Source: Lysobacter concretionis Ko07 = DSM 16239 (GTDB lineage: Bacteria > Pseudomonadota > Gammaproteobacteria > Xanthomonadales > Xanthomonadaceae). Taken from it: a DNA stretch of 64,000 bases. Where the stretch lies: positions 161,348 through 225,347 of the forward strand of contig NZ_AVPS01000007.1 of NCBI RefSeq assembly GCF_000768345.1. The letters are read 5' to 3'. The notes under the pieces are model-generated. The model worked only from the letters and a program-made list of their open reading frames with translations. It was not told the DNA's origin and did no database searches. This document shows positions 7,232 through 16,282 of the stretch, piece after piece. The first letter of the stretch is position 1, and each line of letters begins with the position of its first letter. Both the position numbers and the translations under genes were made by a program.

Positions 7232-8866
7232 TTGCAACGACGTGAATTCCTCGCCCTGACCGGGCTCACCGCAGGCGGACTGTTGCTGCCGTCGTTCTTC
7301 GGCAATGCCGTGGCCGCCGAGCAACTGCTGGAAACCATGGACCCGGCGCTGAAGAAGCGGCTGGCTGATGACGCCCTGAGCGCCGCGCGCGAGGCCGGCG
7401 CCACCTACTGCGACGTGCGCATCGGCCGCTACCTGCGCCAGGCGGTGATGACCCGCGAGGACAAGGTGCAGAACGTGATGAACGGCGAATCCACCGGCGT
7501 CGGCATCCGCGTGATCGTCGATGGCGCCTGGGGCTTTGCCGCCACCAACCAGCTGACCTCCGACGGCGTGGTGCAGGCGGCGCGGCAGGCGGCGGCGATC
7601 GCGCGCGCCAACGCGAAGGTGCAGACGGAGCCGGTGCAGTTCGCCAAGGCGCCGGGCTACGGCGAGATCCGCTGGCGCACGCCGATCCGGAAGAACGCGA
7701 TGGAAGTGCCGATCCAGCAGAAGGCCGAACTGCTGCTGGGCGTGAACGCCGCCGCGATGGCGGCCGGTGCCAGCTTCGTCAATTCGACCCTGTTCGCGAT
7801 CAACGAGCAGAAGTATTTCGCATCCACCGACGGCTCCTACATCGACCAGGACGTGCACCGCATCTGGGCGCCGATGAGCGTCACCGCGATCGACGCCGCC
7901 AGCGGCAAGTTCCGCACCCGCGCCGGCCTGTCCGCGCCGATGGGGCTGGGCTTCGAGTACCTGGACGGCAACGCCGCCGACAAGACCGTGCTGCCCTGTG
8001 GCGTCACCGTCTACGGCCAGTCCTACGACATGCGCGAGGACGCCATCGCGGCGGCGAAGCAGGCCCGCGAGAAGCTCAAGGCGCCCTCGGTCAAGCCCGG
8101 CAAGTACGACCTGGTGCTCGACCCCTCGCACACCTGGCTGACCATCCACGAGGCCATCGGCCACCCGCTGGAGCTGGACCGCGTGCTCGGCTACGAGGCC
8201 AACTACGCCGGCACCAGCTTCGCCACCCTGGACAAGCTTGAGCAGCGCTTCCAGTACGGCAGCGACCAGGTCAACGTGTTCGCCGACAAGACCCAGCCGG
8301 GCAGCCTCGGCGCGGTCGCCTACGACGACGAAGGCGTGAAGTGCAAGCGCTGGGACCTGATCCGCGACGGCAAGCTGGTCGACTACCAGACCATCCGCGA
8401 CCAGGCCCACATCCTCGGCAAGACCGAGTCGGACGGCTGCTGCTATGCCGACTCGTGGTCGAGCGTGCAGTTCCAGCGCATGGCCAACGTGTCGCTGGCG
8501 CCGGGCAAGACGCCGCTGAGCGTCGCCGAGCTGGTCAAGGACGTCGAGAACGGCGTCTACATCGTCGGCAGCGGCTCGTTCTCGATCGACCAGCAGCGCT
8601 ACAACGCCCAGTTCGGCGGCCAGCTGTTCTACGAGATCAAGAACGGCGAGGTCACCGGCATGCTGGAGGACGTGGCGTACCAGATCCGCACGCCGGAGTT
8701 CTGGAATGCCTGCAGCGCCATCGCCGACGAGCGCGACTACCGCCTGGGCGGTTCGTTCTTCGACGGCAAGGGCCAGCCCAGCCAGGTCTCGGCCGTGTCG
8801 CACGGCTCTTCCACCGCCCGTTTCAACGGCATCAATGTCATCAACACCGCGCGCAGCCTGGGCTGA
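7232..8866 (+). CDS. TldD-family metalloprotease with Tat-type signal (copy 2)
   Basis: The protein has 544 residues and is closely similar to copy 1 along its whole length. It begins MQRREFLALTG, again a twin-arginine signal, and carries HEAIGH at residues 306-311. The TTG start at 7232 is supported by AAGGGAG about 8 nt upstream and by the match to copy 1. The two genes are separated by 47 nt and almost certainly arose by tandem duplication. TldE follows 22 nt downstream, so either copy could be its catalytic partner. The divergence between copies is spread through the gene, including the residues between H and H of the zinc motif, which suggests different substrates and not a recent identical duplication. 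Confidence 0.9.
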   Translation: MQRREFLALTGLTAGGLLLPSFFGNAVAAEQLLETMDPALKKRLADDALSAAREAGATYCDVRIGRYLRQAVMTREDKVQNVMNGESTGVGIRVIVDGAWGFAATNQLTSDGVVQAARQAAAIARANAKVQTEPVQFAKAPGYGEIRWRTPIRKNAMEVPIQQKAELLLGVNAAAMAAGASFVNSTLFAINEQKYFASTDGSYIDQDVHRIWAPMSVTAIDAASGKFRTRAGLSAPMGLGFEYLDGNAADKTVLPCGVTVYGQSYDMREDAIAAAKQAREKLKAPSVKPGKYDLVLDPSHTWLTIHEAIGHPLELDRVLGYEANYAGTSFATLDKLEQRFQYGSDQVNVFADKTQPGSLGAVAYDDEGVKCKRWDLIRDGKLVDYQTIRDQAHILGKTESDGCCYADSWSSVQFQRMANVSLAPGKTPLSVAELVKDVENGVYIVGSGSFSIDQQRYNAQFGGQLFYEIKNGEVTGMLEDVAYQIRTPEFWNACSAIADERDYRLGGSFFDGKGQPSQVSAVSHGSSTARFNGINVINTARSLG

Positions 8867-8888
8867 CCGTCGAAGGAGTTTCCGAGCA

Positions 8889-10223
8889 ATGAGCATCTTC
8901 ACCGAACAGGAAGCCAAGGCGATCCTCGACAAGGTCATCGCCCTGTCCAGGGCCGACGAATGCACCGCCACGCTGAGCGGATCGCTGGACGGCAACATCC
9001 GCTTCGCCCTCAACAACGTCTCCACCAGCGGCATGGTCGGCAATGCCGAACTCGCGGTGCAGGTCGCCTTCGGCAAGCGCGTGGGCAGCGCGACGATCAA
9101 CGAGTTCGACGACGCCGCGCTGGAACGCGTGGTGCGCCGGGCCGAGGACCTCGCCCGGCTCGCGCCGGAGAACCCGGAGTTCATGCCGGCCATCGGCAAG
9201 CAGGCCTACACCGCCAGCCCGACCTTCAGCGAATCCACCGCCGCGATCGACCCGGAGTTCCGCGCCCGGGTCGCCGCCGACTCGATCCTGCCGTGCCGCG
9301 ACAACGGGCTGATCGCCGCCGGCTTCCTCAATGACGGCAAGAGCTTCTTCGCCACCGCCAACAGCAACGGCAACTTCGGCTACCAGCAGGCGACCAGCTT
9401 CAACTACACCTGCACCGTGCGCACCGAAGACGGTCGCGGCTCGGGCTGGGTCGGTCGCAGCCTCAAGGACGCCGCCGATTTCCGCGCCGGGCAGGACATC
9501 CAGATCGCGATGCGCAAGGCGACCGAGTCCGCGGCGGCGAAGGCGCTGGAGCCGGGCAAGTACACCGTGATCCTGGAACCCGCCGCGGCCGCCGGGCTGA
9601 TCAGCTTCATGATGAATTTCTTCGATGCGCGCACTGCCGACGAAGGCCGCAGCTTCCTGTCGAAGAAGGGCGGCGGCAACAAGCTCGGCGAGCAGGTGTT
9701 CGACCCGCGGGTCAGCATCATCGCCGACCCGCGCGACCCGGAAGCGGCGGTGCTGCCGTGGGATGGCGAGGGCATGCCGCGTGATCGCGTCGCCATCATC
9801 GAGAACGGCAGGATCGCGAACCTGGGCTACTCGCGCTACTGGGCGCAGAAGCAGGGCAAGACCGCCACCGCGCGGCCGGGCAACCTGCTGATGAGCGGCG
9901 GCGAGAAGTCCACCGCCGAGCTGGTGCGCGAGACGCAAAAAGGCATCCTGGTCACCCGCACCTGGTACATCCGGATGGTCGATCCGCAGACCGTGCTGCT
10001 CACCGGCCTGACCCGTGACGGCACGTTCTACATCGAGAACGGCCAGATCAAGCACCCGGTGAAGAATTTCCGCTTCAACGAATCGCCGGTGATCATGCTC
10101 AACAACATCGACGAGCTGGGCAAGCCGGTGCGTGTGGGCGGCGACGAGTCGCGCTTCGTGATGAGGATTCCGCCGATGCGCCTGCGCGACTTCACCTTCA
10201 CCTCGCTGTCGGACGCGGTGTAA
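8889..10223 (+). CDS. TldE/PmbA-family protein
   Basis: The protein has 444 residues and is related to the TldD fold but without the HExxxH zinc motif, as expected for TldE/PmbA, the non-metal partner of the TldD/E protease. Blocks such as LEPGKYTVILEPAAAAGLIS and the C-terminal GDESRFVMRIPPMRLRDFTF fit the family. It starts at the ATG at 8889 with AAGGAG at 8873-8878. Unlike its two TldD neighbours it has no signal peptide, so as read it would stay in the cytoplasm while they are exported. A start further upstream would overlap copy 2 and offers no signal either. Confidence 0.88.
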   Translation: MSIFTEQEAKAILDKVIALSRADECTATLSGSLDGNIRFALNNVSTSGMVGNAELAVQVAFGKRVGSATINEFDDAALERVVRRAEDLARLAPENPEFMPAIGKQAYTASPTFSESTAAIDPEFRARVAADSILPCRDNGLIAAGFLNDGKSFFATANSNGNFGYQQATSFNYTCTVRTEDGRGSGWVGRSLKDAADFRAGQDIQIAMRKATESAAAKALEPGKYTVILEPAAAAGLISFMMNFFDARTADEGRSFLSKKGGGNKLGEQVFDPRVSIIADPRDPEAAVLPWDGEGMPRDRVAIIENGRIANLGYSRYWAQKQGKTATARPGNLLMSGGEKSTAELVRETQKGILVTRTWYIRMVDPQTVLLTGLTRDGTFYIENGQIKHPVKNFRFNESPVIMLNNIDELGKPVRVGGDESRFVMRIPPMRLRDFTFTSLSDAV

Positions 10224-10232
10224 GTGCTTTTT

Positions 10233-10254
10233 CCCCTCTCCTGGTGGGAGAGGG
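10233..10254. repeat. CCCTCTCC palindrome between tldE and the DUF4159 gene
   Basis: CCCTCTCC and GGGAGAGGG are inverted arms around TGGT, flanked by T-runs on both sides (TTTTT before, TTTT after). It is the same family as the repeat at 4936 and could act as a partial terminator or processing site in the operon. Confidence 0.6.
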
Positions 10255-10275
10255 ACTTTTCGAGAATCCCGGTCC

Positions 10276-10995
10276 TTGCTCCAGTCCCGTCTGACGCGTG
10301 CGCAATTCCTGCGGCTGTTGCTCGGCGGTGCCGCCGTGGCGGCGCTGCCGGGGCCGCTGCGTGCGCAGGCCGGCCGCTACGACTTCTGGTTCACCCGCCT
10401 GAAGTACGACTCCGGCGACTGGGACGTGGACGCGCGCATGCCGTCCAACGTGATCACCTCGCTGATCGACTACACCTCGCTGCGGGTCGATCCGCAGGAG
10501 CACGTGGTCGCGTTGTCGGACCCGCGCATGCTGCAGGCGCCGTTCTGCTACCTGGCCGGGCACACGCTGGTCGAGTTCAACGCCGCCGAACGGCAGAACT
10601 TCGTGCGCTACGTGCGCAACGGCGGCTTCGTGTTCGTCGATGACTGCAACCACGACATCGACGGCCTGTTCGCCAAGTCGTTCGAGAAACAGATGGCGGC
10701 GCTGTTCGGCCCGAAGGCGCTGCGCAAGCTGCCCAACAACCACGCGCTGTACCGCAGTTTCTTCTCGTTTCCCGACGGCCCGCCGGCGACCGGCTTCGAG
10801 CTCAACGGCTGGGGCGACGACCTGGTCCACGACTACCTCAAGGGCATCGAGGTCGACGGCCGGCTCGGCGTGCTCTACAGCAACAAGGACTACGGCTGCG
10901 AGTGGGATTACGACTGGCGCAACAAGCGCTTCCTGGCCGAAGACAACACCCGCTTCGCGGTCAACATCGTCATGCATGCCCTTGGCGGCGGCTGA
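10276..10995 (+). CDS. DUF4159-type exported protein
   Basis: The protein has 239 residues. The N-terminus (LTRAQFLRLLLGGAAVAALPG, ending near AQA) looks like a cleavable, possibly Tat-type signal sequence. The mature part contains FWFTRLKYDSGDWDVD and the block YVRNGGFVFVDDCNHD, typical of DUF4159 proteins, which recur next to MoxR/DUF58 genes in other bacteria. No catalytic motif was identified. The start is uncertain; TTG at 10276 has no clear Shine-Dalgarno sequence, but starting later would remove the signal. It is 27 nt upstream of moxR and probably co-transcribed with it. Confidence 0.8.
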   Translation: MLQSRLTRAQFLRLLLGGAAVAALPGPLRAQAGRYDFWFTRLKYDSGDWDVDARMPSNVITSLIDYTSLRVDPQEHVVALSDPRMLQAPFCYLAGHTLVEFNAAERQNFVRYVRNGGFVFVDDCNHDIDGLFAKSFEKQMAALFGPKALRKLPNNHALYRSFFSFPDGPPATGFELNGWGDDLVHDYLKGIEVDGRLGVLYSNKDYGCEWDYDWRNKRFLAEDNTRFAVNIVMHALGGG

Positions 10996-11022
10996 CGGCT
11001 TCTTCCCCTACAGGTTCTTTCC

Positions 11023-12006
11023 ATGACGACTGCCGAGATCGATTCCCTGCTGCCGAAACTGGCGCAACTGCGTACCGCGCTGGGCCAGGCCGTGGTCGGC
11101 CAGCACGCGGTGGTCGAGCAACTGCTGATCGGCCTGCTGGCCGGCGGCCACTGCCTGCTGGAAGGCGCGCCCGGGCTCGGCAAGACCCTGCTGGTGCGCT
11201 CGCTCGGGCAGGCATTGGAGCTGCAGTTCCGGCGCGTGCAGTTCACCCCCGACCTGATGCCCAGCGACATCCTGGGCACCGAGCTGCTGGAGGAGGAGCA
11301 CGGCACCGGTCACCGCAGTTTCCGCTTCCAGAAGGGGCCGGTGTTCACCAACCTGCTGTTGGCCGACGAGCTCAACCGCACCCCGCCCAAGACCCAGGCC
11401 GCACTGCTGGAAGCGATGCAGGAACGCACCGTGAGCTACGCCGGCACCACCTATGGACTGCCGGCGCCGTTCTTCGTGCTGGCCACGCAGAATCCGATCG
11501 AACAGGCCGGCACGTATCCCTTGCCCGAGGCGCAGCTGGATCGCTTCCTGCTGCATGTGCGGGTCGACTATCCGAGCGAGCAGGAAGAGCACGACATCCT
11601 GCTGCAGACCACCGGCAGCGCGGCCGCCGAGGTGCCGCAGGTGATGGATGCCGAGGCGGTGCTGGCGCTGCAGGCGGCGGTGCGGCAGGTGCACGTCAGT
11701 CCGGACCTGCTGGCCTGGATCAACCGCCTGGTGCGCGCCAGCCGGCCCGGCCCCGACGCACCCGAAGCGGTGCGCGAATGGGTCCGCTGGGGCGCCGGTC
11801 CGCGCGCCGGCCAATCGCTGGTGCTGGCGTCGAAGGCGCGCGCGCTGCTGCAGGGCCGCTTCGCCGCCACCCGCGAGGACGTGCAGGCGCTGATCGGACC
11901 GGTGATGCGCCACCGCCTGCTGCTGTCGTTCGCCGCCGAGGCCGAACACAAGAGCGCCGACGACGTGATCGCCGCGCTGCTGCACGCCGTGCCGTTCCCC
12001 GCCTGA
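11023..12006 (+). CDS. MoxR-family AAA+ ATPase
   Basis: The protein has 327 residues with no export signal. The Walker A motif GAPGLGKT lies at about residues 47-54 and the Walker B region LLLADELNRTPPKTQAALLEAM follows near 107-128, with sensor block FFVLATQNPIEQAGTYPLPEAQLDRF. MoxR ATPases act as chaperones that insert cofactors or mature complexes together with von Willebrand A-type partners. The following DUF58 and BatA-like genes are exactly such partners. The ATG at 11023 follows GGTTCTTTCC, a poor Shine-Dalgarno sequence, consistent with translation coupled to the upstream gene. Confidence 0.95.
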   Translation: MTTAEIDSLLPKLAQLRTALGQAVVGQHAVVEQLLIGLLAGGHCLLEGAPGLGKTLLVRSLGQALELQFRRVQFTPDLMPSDILGTELLEEEHGTGHRSFRFQKGPVFTNLLLADELNRTPPKTQAALLEAMQERTVSYAGTTYGLPAPFFVLATQNPIEQAGTYPLPEAQLDRFLLHVRVDYPSEQEEHDILLQTTGSAAAEVPQVMDAEAVLALQAAVRQVHVSPDLLAWINRLVRASRPGPDAPEAVREWVRWGAGPRAGQSLVLASKARALLQGRFAATREDVQALIGPVMRHRLLLSFAAEAEHKSADDVIAALLHAVPFPA

Positions 12007-12024
12007 TCGCGCCGTGAGTCCGAC

Positions 12025-12921
12025 GTGAGCCGTCACGCCCCGATCGCGATCCCCGCCGACGTGCGCGGACGCCTGAAAGCGCTGCACTGGCAGCCGCGCC
12101 GCGCGCTGGGCGGGCACGGGATCGGCCAGCACGCCAGCCGCAGCCGCGGCGCCGGGCTGGAGTTCGCCCAGTACCGGGCCTACGAGCCGGGCGACGAGTT
12201 GCGTCAGATCGACTGGAAGCTCTATGCGCGTTCGGACCGCTTTTTCGTGCGCGACTCCGAGCGCGAAAGCCCGGTCACCGCGTGGATCCTGATCGACGCC
12301 ACCGCCTCGGCCGGCCAGTCCGACCGCGCCCGACCGGACTGGTCGCGGCTCGACCACGCCTGCGCCACCGCGGCCTGTCTGGTCGAGCTGGCGCTGCAGC
12401 AGGGCGACCGCTTCGGCGCGATCGCGATCAATGGCGACGGCGTGCAGCTGGTGCCGGCCGGCAGCGGTCTGCGCCAGCGCGACCGCGTGCACCTGCTGCT
12501 GCGCCAGCTGCGGGCGACCGGCGCCTGGCCGCCCGTGTCCCGCCTGCACCCGGTGTGGGAGCGCGTGCAGGCCGGCGACCTGCTGATCGCGCTCGGCGAC
12601 GGCTTCGACGAGGACGGCATCGTGCTGCTGGAGCGTCTTTCCGCGGCGCGGCGCGAGGTCGCGCTGCTGCAGTTGCTGACCGCCGAGGAGCGCGACTTCC
12701 CGTTCCGCGACGGCCACCGCTTCCGTGATCCGGAGACCGGCGCGGAGCTGCTCGGCGACGGCCGTGCGATCCGCGACGGCTATCTGGCCCGCTTCGCGGC
12801 CGCGCAGGACGCCTTGCGGGCGCGCCTGCGCAGCAGCGGCATTGCGTACGCGGCCGGGTATCTGGACCAGCCGCTGGATGCGCCGCTGCGCACGCTGTTT
12901 GCTGCCGGAGCGACGGCATGA
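12025..12921 (+). CDS. DUF58 (von Willebrand A-like) protein
   Basis: The protein has 298 residues and begins at the GTG at 12025, 18 nt after moxR. It carries the DUF58 signature GxGxEFxxYRxYxPGDxxRxIDWKxxAR, seen as LEFAQYRAYEPGDELRQ and IDWKLYARSD, followed by an integrin-like domain (WILIDATASA). DUF58 proteins are the usual partners of MoxR ATPases and may present or mature substrate complexes at the membrane. The gene overlaps the next one by 4 nt (ATGA), which points to translational coupling. Confidence 0.93.
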   Translation: MSRHAPIAIPADVRGRLKALHWQPRRALGGHGIGQHASRSRGAGLEFAQYRAYEPGDELRQIDWKLYARSDRFFVRDSERESPVTAWILIDATASAGQSDRARPDWSRLDHACATAACLVELALQQGDRFGAIAINGDGVQLVPAGSGLRQRDRVHLLLRQLRATGAWPPVSRLHPVWERVQAGDLLIALGDGFDEDGIVLLERLSAARREVALLQLLTAEERDFPFRDGHRFRDPETGAELLGDGRAIRDGYLARFAAAQDALRARLRSSGIAYAAGYLDQPLDAPLRTLFAAGATA

Positions 12922-14165
12922 GTCTGGCGCTGCTGGCTCCGCTCGGGCTGCTGGCACTGGCGGCGTGGCTGGTCCCGCTGCTGGTCCATCTCGCCCGGCG
13001 CCACCGGTACGCACCGCTGGATTTCGCCGCGCTGCGCTGGCTGCAGGCCCGGGTGCGGCCCCGCCAGCGCGTGCGCATCGACGAATGGCCGTTGCTGCTG
13101 CTGCGCTTGCTGCTGCTGGCGGTGCTGGCGCTGCTGCTGGCGCGGCCGGTGCTGCACGGCGCAGCACCCGATGCCCGGCCGGTGGTCGTGGTCGCGCCCG
13201 GCCTCGACGGGGCGGCGTTGCGCGGGCTGGACCGCACGGCGGACTGGCGCTGGCTGGCCCCCGGGTTTCCGCCGCTGGACGAGCCGGCGCCCGTCAGCAC
13301 GCAGCCGCTGGCCAGCCTGTTGCGCGAGCTGGACCAGTCGCTGCCGGCCGCGACGCCGTTGACGGTCCATGTCCCCGACCCGATGCCCGGCCTCGACGGC
13401 CAGCCCCTGCGGCTGTCGCGGGCGGTGGACTGGCGACCGGTCGCACGCGCCGCCGGACAGCTGCCGGACGACGCAGCGGGCGCCCCGCAACTGCTGCGCG
13501 GCGGCGAAGAAGATGACGCCGACACCCCTGCATCGACCCTGCGTGTACTGGGCGCGGTCCAGCAGGCATGGACCGGCGAGCCGCTGCCGCCCGCGCTGCC
13601 GGCCGGCACGACACCGGACGCAGGCCAGATCGGCGTCTGGCTCGCCGACACCGCGTTGTCATCGTCCTGGCAGGACTGGCTGGAACGCGGCGGCACCGTA
13701 CTGCTGGTCGCGCCGACGCCGGGTCCGGGCCTGGAAATCACTGCGGCGGCCGGTCCGGGTTCAACCCCCACGGCCTCGCCCGTAGCAGCACCGGCACCCC
13801 GTTCGGCGCCGGAGCCGGAACCGCATCCGCCCTGGAGCACCGCCTTGCGCGATGCCAATGGCGAGGACGTGCTGCAACAGCGCGCGGTCGGGGCCGGTCG
13901 CCTGCTGCGCTTCCACGCGCCGCTGTCGCCGGCGCAGTGGCCGGCGCTGCGCGATCCCGGTTTCCCGCGTCAGTTGCTGGCTGCGGTGCGACCCGGTCCG
14001 CCGCCCGCGCTCGCCACCGCCGCCACGCAGGCACCGTTGACCGGCGCGCACAGCCCGCTGCCGCAGCCGCTCGATCCCGCGCCCTGGCTGCTGGCGCTGG
14101 CGGTGTTGCTGTTCGCCATCGAGCGTTGGCTGGCGACATCGCCGCGACGCGGGGCGCGCGCATGA
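12918..14165 (+). CDS. BatA-type N-terminal membrane protein of the MoxR cluster
   Basis: The protein has 415 residues. The N-terminus has two membrane helices around the signature LVHLARRHRYAPLDFAALRWL, which matches the BatA/aerotolerance N-terminal domain. A large Pro/Ala-rich periplasmic or cytoplasmic region follows, and a third helix sits near the C-terminus (WLLALAVLLFAIERWLA). In Bacteroides and other bacteria these proteins form a membrane complex with MoxR. The start ATG overlaps the DUF58 stop and the stop overlaps the next start, giving a tightly coupled run. Confidence 0.88.
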   Translation: MSLALLAPLGLLALAAWLVPLLVHLARRHRYAPLDFAALRWLQARVRPRQRVRIDEWPLLLLRLLLLAVLALLLARPVLHGAAPDARPVVVVAPGLDGAALRGLDRTADWRWLAPGFPPLDEPAPVSTQPLASLLRELDQSLPAATPLTVHVPDPMPGLDGQPLRLSRAVDWRPVARAAGQLPDDAAGAPQLLRGGEEDDADTPASTLRVLGAVQQAWTGEPLPPALPAGTTPDAGQIGVWLADTALSSSWQDWLERGGTVLLVAPTPGPGLEITAAAGPGSTPTASPVAAPAPRSAPEPEPHPPWSTALRDANGEDVLQQRAVGAGRLLRFHAPLSPAQWPALRDPGFPRQLLAAVRPGPPPALATAATQAPLTGAHSPLPQPLDPAPWLLALAVLLFAIERWLATSPRRGARA

Positions 14166-16282
14166 CGACCGCCGTGCACCAAGCCTGGCAACGCGCGCGC
14201 CGGCGCCGGATCGCCATCGACGTGGCAACCGGCCTGCCGATCGCGCTGGCGCTGGCCGCGCCCGGATGGCGGCTGCAGGGCGTCGAAGCGGCAGTGCCCG
14301 TGCTGTTGTCCACGCTGCTGGCCTCGGCCGGCATCGCAATCTGGCGCGCCCGCCGGCTGGACCGGCAGTGGCTGGTGCGCCGGCTCGACCTGCACCCGGC
14401 CGCGCAGGACAGCGCCGACCTGCTGTTCGCCGCACCCGACAGCCTCAATCCGCTGCAGCAGCGCCAACGCGCGCGCGTCGACGCCGCGCTGCGGGCGCAC
14501 ACCCCCGACCTGCGGCCGGACTGGCCGCGACGCCGGCTGCTGCTGGCCTGGGGCAGCGCCGCAGCCGTGATTGCGCTGGCGCTGGTCTGGCCGTCCCCGA
14601 CCGGAACGCCGCCGCCATCGCCGACCACGGCCGCGACGACATCCGCCACCCCCGTCGTGCCACCGCAGCTGCAGTCCACCCAACTGCAGATCACCGCGCC
14701 GGCCTACACCGCCCAGACCGGACGCGTGCAGAGCGCGCTCGATGCGCAGGTTCCCGTCGGCAGCCGCCTGCAGTGGTCGCTGCGCTTCTCCGCGCCACCG
14801 ACAACCGTCGAGTTGCAGTTCCATGACGGCCAGCGCGTCGCCCTGACGCGGGAAGGCGGGCAGTGGACGGCCGCATGGACCGCCGACCGCTCGGCGCTGT
14901 ACCGCGTGCACACCGAGCCGGCGATGGACGACCCGCGCCTGTACCGGATCGACGCCCTGCCCGACCAGCCGCCGACCGTGCGCGTGATCCATCCCGATCA
15001 AACGCTCGTGGCAGGTGCCCCGGGACAGCGCGAATGGCCGCTGCGGTTCGAGGCCGCCGACGACTACGCGGTGGCCGCCAACGCGGAACTGCGCGTCACG
15101 GTCACCGAAGGCAGCGGCGAGAACATCCGCTTCCGCGAACACCGCTTCGCGCTCGCCGGCACCGGCCCGGCGCACCGGCGCCGCTTCGCCCGCACGCTGG
15201 ATCCGGTCGCGTTGGGCGCGGCCCCCGGCAGCGACGTGATCGCGCAACTGCAGGTGCGCGACAACCGCCGCCCGACCGCCCAGACCGCGCACAGCGCCAG
15301 CCTGATCCTGCGGATGCCGAGCGAGGCGGAGGCCCAGCGCGCCGAGCTGGAAGGCATGGTCAAGACAACGCTGCCGGCCTACTTCCGCAGCCAGCGCCAG
15401 ATCATCATCGACGCCGAGGCGCTGATCCGGCAGCGCCCGCAGTGGTCGGCCGACGAATTCGTCAAACGCGCCGACAGCATCGGCGTCGACCAGCGCATCC
15501 TGCGCCTGCGTTACGGCCAGTTCCTCGGCGAGGAAAGCGAAGGCGCGCCGAAACCGCTGCCGACCAGCGACGCGCCGACGGGTGACCACTCGGCCGATCC
15601 GACACCGGCCGACGACGCTCACGACCACGGCCCGGAGCCGGCCGCGAGCCCGGTGTTCGGCAGCGAGACCGACCTGCTGGCCGAGTACGGCCACACCCAC
15701 GACCACGCCGAGGCCGCGACCCTGCTCGACCCACAGACCCGCGCGACCCTGAAGGCGGCGCTCGACCAGATGTGGTCCTCCGAAGGCGAACTGCGCCAGG
15801 GCCGGCCCGAGCAGGCGCTGCCCTACGCCCACAAGGCGCTGGCCTTCATCAAGGAAGTGCAGCAGGCCGAGCGCATCTACCTCGCGCGGGTCGGCCCCGA
15901 CCTGCCACCGATCGATGAAACCCGCCGGCTGAGTGGCGACCGCGACGGCCTCGCCAGTCGCACCCTGCCGGTAGCGGCGGCAGAAGTGCCGGACCCGTCC
16001 ATCGTCGCGGTGTGGCAGCAGTTGGCCGACCCCGGCAATGCGCCGGATCTGGATGCGCTGACGCAGTGGCTGCAGCACAACCAGTCGCGTCTGTCCGACC
16101 CGCTCAGCCTCGCGGCCGCGATCGAGGAGTGGCGCGTTGCGCCGCAGTGCGAGCCGTGCCGGCAGCGTCTGCGCGCGCAGCTGTGGCGCGTGCTGCTGCG
16201 CCCGCCGCCGCAGGTGTCGCGACGCGCGGCCCCCGACGACGCCGGGCAGGTCTACCTGGACGCACTGGAGGACATGCCATGA
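14162..16282 (+). CDS. DUF4175-like membrane protein of the MoxR cluster
   Basis: The protein has 706 residues. Two hydrophobic segments at the N-terminus (about 15-60) and one near 125-140 are followed by beta-rich modules containing LQITAPAYTAQTG and ALYRVHTEPAMDDPRLYRID, which resemble DUF4175 proteins. A helical C-terminal half with an Asp/His/Pro-rich linker (about 470-520, many DH and HDH steps) follows, then ends near a Cys pair (CEPCRQR). The many His/Asp residues in the linker could bind metal. The ATG at 14162 overlaps the previous stop; much longer upstream reading frames are non-coding. Confidence 0.8.
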   Translation: MTTAVHQAWQRARRRRIAIDVATGLPIALALAAPGWRLQGVEAAVPVLLSTLLASAGIAIWRARRLDRQWLVRRLDLHPAAQDSADLLFAAPDSLNPLQQRQRARVDAALRAHTPDLRPDWPRRRLLLAWGSAAAVIALALVWPSPTGTPPPSPTTAATTSATPVVPPQLQSTQLQITAPAYTAQTGRVQSALDAQVPVGSRLQWSLRFSAPPTTVELQFHDGQRVALTREGGQWTAAWTADRSALYRVHTEPAMDDPRLYRIDALPDQPPTVRVIHPDQTLVAGAPGQREWPLRFEAADDYAVAANAELRVTVTEGSGENIRFREHRFALAGTGPAHRRRFARTLDPVALGAAPGSDVIAQLQVRDNRRPTAQTAHSASLILRMPSEAEAQRAELEGMVKTTLPAYFRSQRQIIIDAEALIRQRPQWSADEFVKRADSIGVDQRILRLRYGQFLGEESEGAPKPLPTSDAPTGDHSADPTPADDAHDHGPEPAASPVFGSETDLLAEYGHTHDHAEAATLLDPQTRATLKAALDQMWSSEGELRQGRPEQALPYAHKALAFIKEVQQAERIYLARVGPDLPPIDETRRLSGDRDGLASRTLPVAAAEVPDPSIVAVWQQLADPGNAPDLDALTQWLQHNQSRLSDPLSLAAAIEEWRVAPQCEPCRQRLRAQLWRVLLRPPPQVSRRAAPDDAGQVYLDALEDMP

